A stretch of DNA of 64,000 nt, taken from assembly GCF_027596085.1 (NCBI RefSeq), contig NC_072467.1, forward strand, positions 9,353,476-9,417,475. Direction: 5' to 3'. This DNA comes from Anoplopoma fimbria (lineage: Eukaryota; Chordata; Actinopteri; Perciformes; Anoplopomatidae). The notes under the pieces were generated by a model, which saw nothing but the letters and a program-made list of their open reading frames with translations, was not told where the DNA came from and ran no database searches. Within the stretch, counting starts at the first letter, position 1, and every line of letters begins with the position of its first letter. The translations under genes and the position numbers were made by a program. Below are positions 54,101-64,000 of the stretch, piece by piece.

Positions 54101-56779
54101 CAGAACACATTAATTCCAGATCAGCTGCGGTTCTCGTCAGAGACAGGCTGAGGACCAAATGTTACACATCAAAAAACAACTGGGATGGATGAATAAACAC
54201 ACGCTCTTATAAAAAGACCCACTGGTTTATGTGTGTGTGCGAAACTGACGCACACAACCTTTCTTTCTGGCACACGCCGCATCATATCCCAGTTTTTACA
54301 GCTTCAGATCTGTGAATCACAGCCTGATCATGTTGAAGGGAAAATATTCAGCAAGTGTTCATTAAGGGGCTGTAAACATTCTCTCATTGAACATATTTAT
54401 GGTGTTGGGAGAGAGATGTGCTAGGTAAGCTTATATGCCCATTGGGTCTCATTAAAATGATCATTTATGTTCCAGGTTTTTCTACAGATCACACCATTTT
54501 CCAGATCTACTCTCATTTTGTGTATTACTTGAATGTATTCCTTCATTGCTTATGTTTTAACAATCTCTCTGTTTTATTTCACATATTTATACAGAGAGGC
54601 ACACTATTATCGACTCTTAGGTAACAAAATGGGAAGTCTACTTCCAAGGAAAGCATCTTATATCTGCAGGACATGTTGAAGAAAAAACAAATCATACTGC
54701 AGCAGAGGGTCATTCTGCTCAACGGAGAGGCAGTCAGATAAACATCCTTTGTCCAAGAAGTGTCCTTTTGGTTGTTTTCAAAGGTTACACAAGGATCTAA
54801 TGTACGGTTGAGCTTGGAACATGCCAGTAGCGAGTGTGGGTTATAGAGGCAGAGGTTAGGAATAACAGAGGTTTCAGCAATTGTCTCTAGTGAGTGGAGA
54901 GCTTGATTCATCCGTGGAAAGACCTTGCTCCGGGTAATTTCATTATGCAGATGTCTATGAGTGCTCCTGTGCCTGTGACCGTGCTGAAAAGGACACGGGG
55001 CGGCGTGCGGCTGGCAGAGTTATCCGTACACTTGTGGGAAGCATGCCACCGCCACAGTGATCTCCTGATCAGTTGCAGTTATCCCCTTCCTTTGATTTAA
55101 CAGGGGGAAAAATGGCATTCTGAAAAAAAGCCACAGCATTCCTCCGACAATGCCTGTCTGTATAGCATAAACAGATGGGAGTTCTTGGCTTTGCTGAGCC
55201 CCTGCTTAACTTTACTCTAAGATCTATTGTTGTCATTTATAGCAGGCTGCTGCTGTGTTGGCATTTTCATCCTGTGGAGACTTTGGTGCTTCATCAAAAA
55301 GAATTGGAAGTAACTGAGACCTTCATGGCTAATGATAACAAAAATGAAAGTGGACATTTAATATAACAGGTTTCATACAACACGTTGAAATGCACCATGG
55401 AAACTCTTCATTTTGTGGATGATTGGTTGGTTTTCTGTTCTTGCAGGCAGCTTTTTTTATTGTTCTCCTTCCTTTCTGTTTTTATGCCGTAAATAATCAC
55501 CCTCATCCCTCTTGCTATTAAATCTTAACCATTCCTGCTGCTGTGAAATGTGTGCACTGATCCTTCTGAGCTTCCCTTTGCATGTGATTGGTTAACAGTT
55601 CAAATGAAAGCTGAATTCTCTCCTACTTATCAGTTGAGGTGGCGGGCGATGTGTGGGTAAAATAAGGTAAAAAAAAATCAGTCAGTCATCCAGGGCTTAA
55701 CCACCTCCAGCTTGCTTTAAGTTTTGGGCAAATAACAAGAATCCGCTGCAGAACTTATAACTTAAAATAGAAGAGACAGAGTTGGTTCCCTTCCACGCCA
55801 GAGATCAAGACTTTCCATCTCTGCTTAAACTTGTGAGAGACACAGCAGAGTGGCAGCCACTGCAGGGGGCTTCAGCGCTCAAAGCAAAAGCAAAACCTAT
55901 GACGGTGGTGGTTACTTGAAGGGAAATAAAAGTAGTGCAGCCAAAGAACCTTGGGCTATGTACCACTGATTTAGTCAATATAATAGTATGGTTGCCCCCT
56001 CTAAGTCGATCAGTCACCTCATCAGTTGTTTTTGGCTTAGTTGACTTACATTTTTTATATCGATTCTTCGGTTTTTTATGCATTATTAATACTGATTAAC
56101 TTATTTTTAAGAATCCTATCAACACAATATTTGAAGTTGTCATCTGTGTGATTTTTTTGTGGAGAAGCTCCGTTTTAACGGTCTTTCCATTAAATTAACA
56201 GAGCGATAAGTGGACATAATCGTATGAGTGATAGTCGTCTAAGAATTTATTTGGTGGACAGCCCTAGATAATACCAAGCTGCAGTTGGTTGCTTTGATTA
56301 TACAGTTGATACTTTGTTCAGAATTGAATTGCTTTTTTTAAATTGGAAATGTAATTCTCAACGCACCATCGCACACTGAGATGTGGGAGGATGTATGTGT
56401 GAGACTGCGCATGTAAGCAGGTTATCGCCATATATATTTAGAGGGACCATGTTCAATCTAGTCTTCCTAACATCCCACCACTAGGCATTTTGAATCTCCC
56501 AAGACCTTTCTCTTAACGGCAGAAGTCCATCAAACCTGCTCCTCCAGTCTCGTCACAGTTAATGGACCTGCCAAACGGATAGACTAGCTTACTCTCTAAT
56601 GAAAAAGAAACAAATTATATTAATGGAAATGCCACAGTGTCCTGTTTGACGGACACATGCTTCTTCCACCTCCACTCGATCTGTCCTTCAGCGTTACGTT
56701 CTTTCCGACTGCGCCATCAACTCCGAAGTGAAAAGTAATTGACTGATGATGCTTTACCGCTGAGTCAGCGGCGTCGAGG
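48132..56779. other. Long gene-poor intergenic stretch
   Basis: About 8.6 kb without a supported exon. A CpG-rich patch at about 53820-54120 contains a minus-strand donor-like GTAAGTG (53995-54001), but the frame before it closes with a stop and has no ATG. Frames at 51865-52194 and 51861-52103 overlap on opposite strands and are probably chance. Confidence 0.4.
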
Positions 56780-57004
56780 ATGAATATTCAGAGCCTCAAA
56801 CTAATGATTTTGTGTTTTTCCTCATTGCTGGGGAGTCTCTTTTTCAGTAGCCTACAGGTTGAAAAGCAGAAGTGTGAGCGGACTCGGATCACACATCACA
56901 TCCTGCTTGATATTCTGCTGAATGTCAGTCCCTCCAAAGCACCCACAAAGTCGATTAAGCCTCATGTCTTCGTGCGAAGCCGTACTCAAGAGAACCTGCG
57001 TTAA
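56780..57004 (+). CDS. Candidate small secreted peptide, 74 codons, unassigned
   Basis: An ATG-to-stop frame whose start looks like a signal peptide: a short polar N-terminus with Lys7, then a hydrophobic core LMILCFSSLLGSLFFSS. The remainder (about 48 residues) has one Cys and several basic residues (KQKCERTRITHHILLDILLN, then VRSRTQENLR). I do not recognise it as a known hormone or antimicrobial peptide, and no paired-basic cleavage layout is convincing. It lies about 4 kb upstream of tmtc2 in gene-poor DNA. The composition could arise by chance in a frame this short. Confidence 0.25.
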   Translation: MNIQSLKLMILCFSSLLGSLFFSSLQVEKQKCERTRITHHILLDILLNVSPSKAPTKSIKPHVFVRSRTQENLR

Positions 57005-57399
57005 GCATCACTTTCTGTTTTACCACACTTGCGTTTTTTCTTCTGGTTTTTTTCCCCATGCAGAAGTGATTTGGCCCTCAGACGCGGGTCTGAACCTGTA
57101 ATTATCTAACAGCCAGAGCAGTGTCCCTGTAATTCTTTCAAACCGTCCAGGATCCAAAGACGTTCAGGGAGGTCTTCCTATGTCACACACATCAGGCTAA
57201 AGTCGGCCAGCCCCCCCCCCCCTTTCCCCCACACACGTACACGTGTTTTCACTTTGTTGGACACTTTGCATGTGTGAAGCTGTGAACTTATTTTCATAAA
57301 GTACAGTCACCATGAATCCTTCCCACAGAAGCTTCAATATAAATACTTTTATCAGTACTAAAATCTAAAAAAAATATTTAACACAGATCACACAAGGAT
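57005..57399. other. Intergenic, with a C12 run
   Basis: Contains twelve consecutive C at 57211-57222. Nothing else recognised. Confidence 0.5.
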
Positions 57400-58140
57400 C
57401 CAGTAGAAAGTATTGTAAGAAGTAGTCAGATAGTGTATTTAAGTTAAAGTAGCAATCACACAAATACGATATATATTACAGCTTATAAATATACTTAGTA
57501 TTATAATGCAGCAGAAAGGACGTTATTATAATATATATTATAGTATTGGATTATTATTGCTAACATGTTAGCAGCATTTTAATGTTATAGTTGGTCAAGG
57601 TGGACCTAATATTAACACCAAGTACTTATACTTTAGACCTGATTATTGTCAATTTGACTCCCACGGTTCAGATATATTGTACGTTTTACTCCACTACATT
57701 CATTTGACAGCCGTTGTTACTTTTTTGATTACAATTTTACAAAATGATGAGCTTGTTATATATGATGATGATATGATATTTGTGAAAGATTAGCTGATTA
57801 AACAATTGGTTGATTGACAAAAAAATATCAGCTTTGAAAACTGGATGAGTTTAATTTAGTTTTCATTCAACATTTCACGGTTCCAAGTTCAGGATGTGCT
57901 TCTGACTGGAAAGAATCTGACCATTGTTTGGACAACAGCATTGCAAAAGCATCAGTAAGAATAATCTAATGAGATAATATTTAATAACATAACATAACCA
58001 TGTTGGCATCCAGTACTTTCTACACTATAAGAACATTGTTCTAATTCTACATAACATACTTTTACTTAAGTAAGATTTTCAATGCAGGTGCATGTGGTAT
58101 TGTTACTTAAGTAAAGTATATGACTACTTCCTCCACGACT
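57400..58140. mobile_element. Non-autonomous DNA transposon with imperfect terminal inverted repeats
   Basis: The left end at about 57408-57457 ('agaagtagtcagatagtg' then 'tatttaagttaaagtagc') is an imperfect reverse complement of the right end at about 58095-58140 ('ttacttaagtaaagtatatg' then 'actacttcctccacgactg'). The interior has the 'gcagcattttaatgtt' block and 'ttttactccactacattcat', both typical of an abundant teleost repeat. It encodes no transposase. Relatives lie at 21.3-21.9 kb and 43.6-43.8 kb, with a weaker one at 12.9-13.1 kb. Confidence 0.65.
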
Positions 58141-59990
58141 GATATGTTTTAAACTCTCCACAGGATTTTAATGTGATGTCTAAAGTATAGACACTTATTT
58201 TCAGTATTGATTGTGTTCATTTTCGATCAAATTAAAAAAATGGATTCATAACTCAATGAATTGTTTGTTGTATACAATTTTAAAAACACTACAATAGGCC
58301 TGTGATATTTATGTCACGATCACACATGACAAACAAAAGCAAATTCTTACAAATGATAAGATGGAACCACCTCTGCCCGTGGTAGATAATAAAGCGCAAG
58401 CAATTAAATTATCCTTTTGCAGCGTAAAACAGTGAGACATGTAGCACATGTGCACATGCTTTGAACCTGCAGTGTTGGGTCATTCATGTTTGGATATCTA
58501 ATCAGTCCTCAGTGAAGTGTAGACCAGAAGCAAAAACCTTGTGCCGGTCGCTCTGATCACTCTAATTAATTCCTGAAATGTGTTACATCGTAGTGTCCTG
58601 CTGCTGTCCCGTGAAAGGCTGCAGTGAGGTCTGCTCCGACAGATGGGGTCGGTCCATTGAAACAACTGTGAATCAATATGCAGTGGGCCAGGCTACATGC
58701 TTTGTCTGAGGAGCACTTTTACAATTGTTATTTTTTTCTCCTTTCTTTGCTGCTGGTCTCTTACCCCTTTATATTGTTTAATATGGAAGCAAGTCCGAGA
58801 ACATTTCAACAGTCGTTAACAGTGGAACACTTTGATTTAACTAGGCTGTATATTGCTTTTGGAAATCAAAACAGTTTGTTGCTAAAATTGATGAAACAAG
58901 ATCCAATCTAGAAAAGACAATAGGCCTAATAACCAGACAACAGAGCTACAAATCATGAAAATGAACACTCACTTTTGTTATTTTACTCCATCAGGGTTAT
59001 AAATAGGTCATTTTTGAACAGTGAGAAAATCATTGTTTTTTTATTTAAGGACAATGCATGTAGTTTTACAACAGAGACTGTAGTATTAAGTATTTGAGTT
59101 GTACTGTCTCCCCACAGACATCATGCACTGTGAGCCCTCTACTGGTGACACAGCTAATTATTTAAGGCCTGCTGGTCAAACCTAAAGCAATAGAAGGCAA
59201 TTACTGGAATGACATTGACGAGACGTTTAGTAGCCAGTGTGATAACATGTCACATATTCTTCACATCAACTAAAGAGAAAGTTTTCCCCCATTCTGATTT
59301 AATCAGACAACAAGTCTTTTTGATCAAGTGGTCTTTACTCTGACAGAGTCAGTCCAATGACAAAACTGATGATGATTTGAATGATTTATAATGAAAACAG
59401 ACTATTAAGTAGCTTTAAATAAACAATTGTGAATCTTTCCCTGGCCAAAGCACATACAATGCTCTTTTTGTAGCTACTTTTTTCTGCAGTTTTGATCATG
59501 TATGTTTAGTTTATTGAAGCAAGATCAGTATAAGAATAAAAGTTGTTGGATTTACTTAAATCATTCACAACACACTTGATTTGTATAGCAATGATGTTGT
59601 ATTTTGTATAACCTCATTGCTTTTCTAATTCATATAATTCAATAAAGTTTGATAATTATTTTAATAAGGGAGTAAGAGGGTACATAATAAACTATACCAT
59701 AATCCACTCATATGCCGGTGTTTTGTAGATGAGAAGGGTGACACCTCTGATTAACATAATATTCCAATTATTAAGATGGTAAACCCTTAAGTAATAAAAT
59801 GATAGTCAAATTAAATGAAGTATTCATGATTATACTCTGAGAATCCATATTACCCCCCTGAATAACTCCTAGATGTCCCAGGACGTCACTCTGAGGGCCG
59901 CCTCCATATTATTGACTACTGTTAGTGGTAGTAAATGACCCTTACCGACGGGTCTCGGCGTCATGCAGTGTGATTTATTCCCATCTCCGG
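58141..59990. other. Intergenic, nothing recognised
   Basis: A+T-rich with no supported exon or named repeat. GC content rises sharply from about 59940 toward the tmtc2 promoter region. Confidence 0.4.
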
Positions 59991-60001
59991 AGCAGGGGCA
60001 G

Positions 60002-60012
60002 TGCGCATGCGC
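60002..60012. promoter_or_regulatory. NRF1 binding motif
   Basis: TGCGCATGCGC is a perfect palindromic NRF1 site. It sits in a short CpG-rich patch (about 59940-60070) about 1.05 kb upstream of the tmtc2 start codon, next to 'cggaagtg', an ETS-type site at about 60084. It marks a probable core promoter or upstream transcription start for tmtc2. No TATA box is seen. Confidence 0.6.
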
Positions 60013-60559
60013 TGTAGATCTCCCCACCACATGCGTTTGGATAACGGCCGCGTCAATTTACCAGAGACAGCAAGAGCAGGAGCGGAAGTGGAGCAGATTT
60101 AGCTCAGTATTAAGGCATGAGATCGGTTATGGCGTAAGATAACAGTACTAGGAAAAGTACGATGTGTAAAAGCTGTAATATAAACAAATTTATGTGAATA
60201 ATCTTTAATCTATTTAGCTTTTCCTATTGCTGTTTTAGGTGAGAATAAAACAACATGACACATATCAAAGATTAGATAATGCGAAACGGATGATTGGCTG
60301 TTGGAAAACGGGCAGCAGCGTGATGCATTCAGGTACAAATCGCATGAATAAGTCCAGTCATAAGTTATAGAAAATGCACATAGTCATTGCATACAATATG
60401 GGCTAGTACCAATCTCTCTCTCTATTTTCCTTTTTTTTTGTGTGTCGAAAAAGCCCCATGCTATTTGTCTTACAGCTTACAGTTAGCAAAACACTTCCTT
60501 ATATATTATTTATCATATTCACTTTTCTGCAGTCTATAATTGCTCCTAAAAAAGTATCC

Positions 60560-60972
60560 CTAATCGGCGAGCTTTATTTTGAAAGTCTCCCCGGAAGCTG
60601 TAGGGGACATTCGTGCTGACTTTAGCGCGTTCTCGGGTTTATCCAGCATCGGCCGCTGAGCATCAGAGCGCTGATCCTCCTCCGTGTCGGGAAGGCGTGC
60701 GGTAAACGCTGTCACAGATTCACTTAAACGCCGCTCCTGCTTTATTTTCTGCCCAACTCCCAGCGGGATAAAAACGCTCTCCGGGCTCCGACCCAACATG
60801 GGTTAGAGGGAGAACGCGACCTATGGATTAGCCACTTTGTGCACTTCACCGAGGATGATGGAGGGGGGGAGAGAAACGGACTTGTTTTCGCTGAGACACC
60901 CTGACAAAGACGGGGACTGAGAGGGAACAGAGATCGGGATTCACTGCTCCTCTCTGTCTCGCTTTGCATCTT

Positions 60973-61003
<31 letters not shown>

Positions 61004-61054
61004 CTGTTTTTGCTTTTTTTTAATTTTGTTTTATTGTGTGTGCGAGACAGAGAA
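60560..61054 (+). promoter_or_regulatory. tmtc2 proximal promoter / 5' UTR (CpG-rich)
   Basis: A GC- and CpG-rich stretch runs from about 60590 to 60930, followed by a 23-nt T tract (60981-61003) and T-rich sequence up to the ATG. The open frames on the minus strand here (60560-60799 and 60742-61107) are CpG-island shadows. The T tract close to the start codon would put a U-rich run in the leader if transcription starts upstream. Confidence 0.5.
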
Positions 61055-61137
61055 ATGTTTGCAGAATTGCTGTGCGGCGCCGTGGCTCTGGTCCTGTATG
61101 TCAACACTCTGGACGCCGATTTCTGCTACGATGACAG
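61055..61137 (+). CDS. tmtc2: tmtc2 first coding exon
   Basis: 27 codons and two bases, ending GATGACAG|gtacat. It encodes MFAELLCGAVALVLYVNTLD, then ADFCYDD. Human TMTC2 opens MIAEL...ALYLNTLSADFCYDDS, so the conserved LY-NTL-ADFCYDD core identifies the gene. The ADFCYDD motif is the conserved first luminal acidic segment of the TMTC family, which O-mannosylates cadherins in the ER through an N-terminal multi-pass membrane domain followed by TPR repeats. Residues 3-17 form the start of the first membrane segment. The rest of the gene lies beyond the window. TMTC1/3/4 fit less well at the N-terminus. Whether this is the teleost a or b copy is unknown. Confidence 0.9.
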
Positions 61138-62853
61138 GTACATCCATGCTCCGTGCTGCTAACGTCACTGCCTCCACCTTATCAACCCTGGAGAGGAATA
61201 ACATTAGGATAACATCCATCATGTTGCAATCACTCTGATTGAGCAGTGGGCTATTCCACTGCAGCAGCAGCAGCAGAAACACTGGCAGTTGACTCGTGTG
61301 GGCTTTTTCATTAACACAAGCAGTCTGCCCCCTCAGGAAAATATCAATTTATCAATTGAGTATGGTGCTATGACCAGCAGTGGAGTGATCAAACTGCTCT
61401 GCTGGTTATCCTCACCCATCTGAAGTAGCTGCAGTGTGTTTAAAAAAAACTTTGGAATCACTGTAACATACCTACAGACACTTGTGTGTGTGTTTTTATA
61501 GGGATCATGATCATACAGCTGCTTCTTTTTTTTTTTCTTGCTTGCTTTCTTGTTATCATATCTTGCAGTTATCGTTTTAGGATCACTTTCTAGGATGAAC
61601 ACAGTGAAACCAGGACTGAATAGGCAGTGTGCTCGGATGCCTCAGTGCTCAGTGTTGCAGTCTCCAGAGTCTGGACTTTGCTCAAAGTCTTGAGTTGTGC
61701 AGATAAAATAATTGGATCTCTTGAGGAGAAATGTGTCTCCTCACCACCCAGCAGAAGTGCCCTTTGCCGGACCAGATCCTATTGTACGGCCCACTGAAAC
61801 TGTCAGCAAAGTATTGTTTACTGTTATTTCCCCCCCCCAAAATAGGCAGTGAGCTGTCGACCCGCACTTGAAAGCATCAGTTTGAGGAGGTGAGCGCGGT
61901 GCTTGGTTCAGCCAGTGCTCTAACGCAGAGTAATGCATTGCTCATAGCTGGCCATTTGATATTTGATGGCTGAATGGTTGTCAGTGCCTCAGGCTCATTT
62001 ATGCTCCATCCACGCTTTGATGTAGGTCAGAGGCATCGTCGTATTACTTCCGCCACTGTGTTGCATCTCGCTGTCATTTCACGTGTTCATTTATACTGAG
62101 CTCATATTTATAGCTATTAGAAGTGAGTAGACCTTTTCTTAATATACGATTGTGCAGTTCTTAATCTTCTTTATGTGCCTTGGCCCCCACAGTTTGTTTA
62201 TGTATAACAGGTGCAGCATTTAAAGCACACCCAGAGGATACATCGGAGTGAACTAACACTACATTAACACCCTCCACATCAACGGGTGGTGTATTTCCTT
62301 TACAGCTTAGTACATAGAACACTTCCTGCCTGATACATCCCCAAGGGCCTTTTTTTTATGTTAAAGTCGCTGTGTCTTTGCACTTTGTGCTATACTCAGG
62401 TGATTCAGGCAGCTCTTGTGCAAGATAGATGGTGGTCCGTGTCCATAAACCTGTCAGGCAGCGGCCGGGCTGTGCAGAGGTGAGAGGCTACCTACCGCCG
62501 CCTCTGACTGCTGCTGCAGAGTCAGCTGCCGTGTGTCTGCTGGAGAGCCTCCAGCCTCCCAAGTTTTTAATGCAAGACAGAAAGCCTCACCCCGATTATT
62601 CTGCGGAGAGATGTTAAACATAATGTCATTCATCACCATTTGAGTTTTTCTGGCCCAAGTCACTGCGGGCTTCGTATGAAACAGACGAGTCCTCACATCC
62701 TGGCTCTCTGACGTCTTCTGTCTCTGACATGTTTTCCATTGTGGGCTATCGCTCATACGGCGTTTGTTATCTGTGTTTTAACACCAAGTGTTTTGGTTCG
62801 GGCTTGCAATTAGCAGCCGTCTCCTGTCCCCTTAGGCTCCACTGGGGGAGGAC

Positions 62854-62876
62854 GGGAGGGAGGGAGGGAGGGAGGG
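62854..62876 (+). repeat. (GGGA)n tract, six-run G-quadruplex motif
   Basis: Six GGG runs separated by single A residues, on the sense strand of tmtc2 intron 1. Four runs suffice for an intramolecular quadruplex with one-base loops, the most stable class (established knowledge). Confidence 0.9.
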
Positions 62877-63432
62877 TGCGACAGTGATCTATATATAATT
62901 TTGCAAGGGGAAAACAGGCCCCGGACACACAGACTGATCTAACTTGCTAATGCTGCGCTCATGTGGTAATAAAAATGTGACTTGTTGATGGTAAAGAAGC
63001 TGCCATCATGGAAAATACTGAATGTGTGAAAGACGATAAATCAAACTGCGAGCTTGCATTTACCCAACACCCTGCAGCTCCTAGCCAGGATTTATTTAAA
63101 CTGAGAGTCTGACAGTAATTTATGGATCATTCAGATAATGGTTTTCAAAGAACTCAAAGGACACCAGTACTTAAGAATTTAAGGCCCCCGTGTTCCAAAA
63201 TACAGATCGATAGTTGATGTTTTCTTTAGTGTGCATTTATAAGTAAAAGTAAACTCTTCTTTTGAGTGTTCATGATAAATAGCTGCTTGAGAATTAAATA
63301 TGGATATGTTGTCAGAGTGCAACATTGATTCCTCTCTGTGAGAAGACAGATTGTGCTACTTTTTTGGCTCCTGGCTTTGAAACCAATGCATTGACTTAAC
63401 TCGGCGAGTGATTAAAAGTTAGGATCCAAAAT

Positions 63433-63449
63433 TGTGTGTGTGTGTGTGT

Positions 63450-63488
<39 letters not shown>

Positions 63489-63493
63489 TGTGT
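63433..63493. repeat. Imperfect (GT)n microsatellite
   Basis: About 60 nt of GT with GGGT interruptions, in tmtc2 intron 1. Confidence 0.92.
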
Positions 63494-64000
63494 AAAATGG
63501 CCAAGAGCTACAGAGCTTCAGAAAAGACACCTGAGGATTTACAATGGATTTGGCTGGTAGTGTGATATGGCGGCGGAATACGTAATGATGTGTTGCTTTC
63601 TCTCTATGTATTCCTCTCATGGTGAAGGGAGTGTTTGAGAAATATAAAACTGTAAAGGTCACTTTGTGTTCTCCGTCACACGCTCCTTATCACTGACTTT
63701 GCTGGTTACACATTAATTTGGACAAACTACACGCATTCCATACATAGTAACTAAGGCCATCAGGGAGGTCACAGTCAAAGGGAAATAAGGTTTACACGCG
63801 TTACAAGAAATATCCTCCAAGCTGTAAAAAATGAAATAAAAAAAAATCTCATGCTTGACAGTTTCTTGAACCTTCAGTCAGTCCCAATCCCTCCCTGGAT
63901 AAAAAAAAACTACTGCCTAAATGAGAAGCCAATCTCCCAGGGAGCTTTTCCTCTCTCCCCTTTGGACACACTCATTATTAACCCACACACACAGCTTTGA

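Larger units (their letters stand above)
61138..64000 (+). other. tmtc2 intron 1 (5' part)
   Basis: No second exon is seen before the window ends; large first introns are usual for this gene. A CAG-type triplet run lies at 61261-61275, and a G-quadruplex motif and a GT microsatellite are listed separately. Open frames at 62429-62617 and 62454-62756 are opposite-strand overlaps in a GC-rich patch. Confidence 0.7.

Noticed and set aside
53995..54130. Minus-strand GTAAGTG donor after a Leu/Ser-rich, signal-peptide-like frame
   Set aside because: The frame is closed by an upstream TAA and has no ATG; another frame with an ATG hits a stop before the donor.
60560..61107. Two minus-strand frames of 79 and 121 codons opposite the tmtc2 leader
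   Set aside because: Typical CpG-island shadows; the Lys-rich part is the reverse of the T tract, and no splice sites support them.

Overview
The window looks like ray-finned fish DNA, probably percomorph-like. The genes are vertebrate and intron-rich. Long CA/TG microsatellites, L2/Rex-type LINE tails, a tRNA-derived SINE and several teleost-style interspersed repeats fill the space between them. There are no bacterial-type genes, phage or CRISPR arrays. The species assignment is inference from style and content only.

Three protein-coding genes can be supported. (1) About 1-5.4 kb, plus strand: the 3' end of prmt8, a neuronal protein arginine methyltransferase. Its last two coding exons are 2498-2619 and 3175-3258. 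(2) 6.5-17.4 kb, minus strand: a complete cracr2a, the EF-hand / coiled-coil / Rab GTPase 'large Rab'. I rebuilt it from 17 coding exons whose splice phases all agree, giving 726 codons plus stop. (3) 61.05 kb onward, plus strand: the first coding exon of tmtc2 (ER membrane, TPR O-mannosyltransferase family) and the first 2.9 kb of its intron 1. prmt8 and cracr2a converge tail to tail, with 3.2 kb between stop codons. cracr2a and tmtc2 are divergent and separated by about 43 kb with no confidently identified gene.

The intergenic block (about 20.6-60 kb) holds relics of mobile elements, two long microsatellites and a few unassigned open frames. The frames at 24.9 kb and 56.8 kb are the only ones worth testing as genes. 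A probable unannotated first exon lies at 20.4-20.6 kb on the minus strand; it contains an RFX X-box and would splice in frame onto cracr2a.

The most unusual structures are: two adjacent, almost perfect hairpins (30-bp and 44-bp arms with loops of 1 and 3 nt) in a cracr2a intron; a (TG)37 tract touching the 3' splice site of the penultimate prmt8 exon; a weak donor after cracr2a exon 8 where read-through would give a 394-residue protein lacking the Rab domain; and a six-run G-quadruplex motif in tmtc2 intron 1. No new multi-gene system was found.
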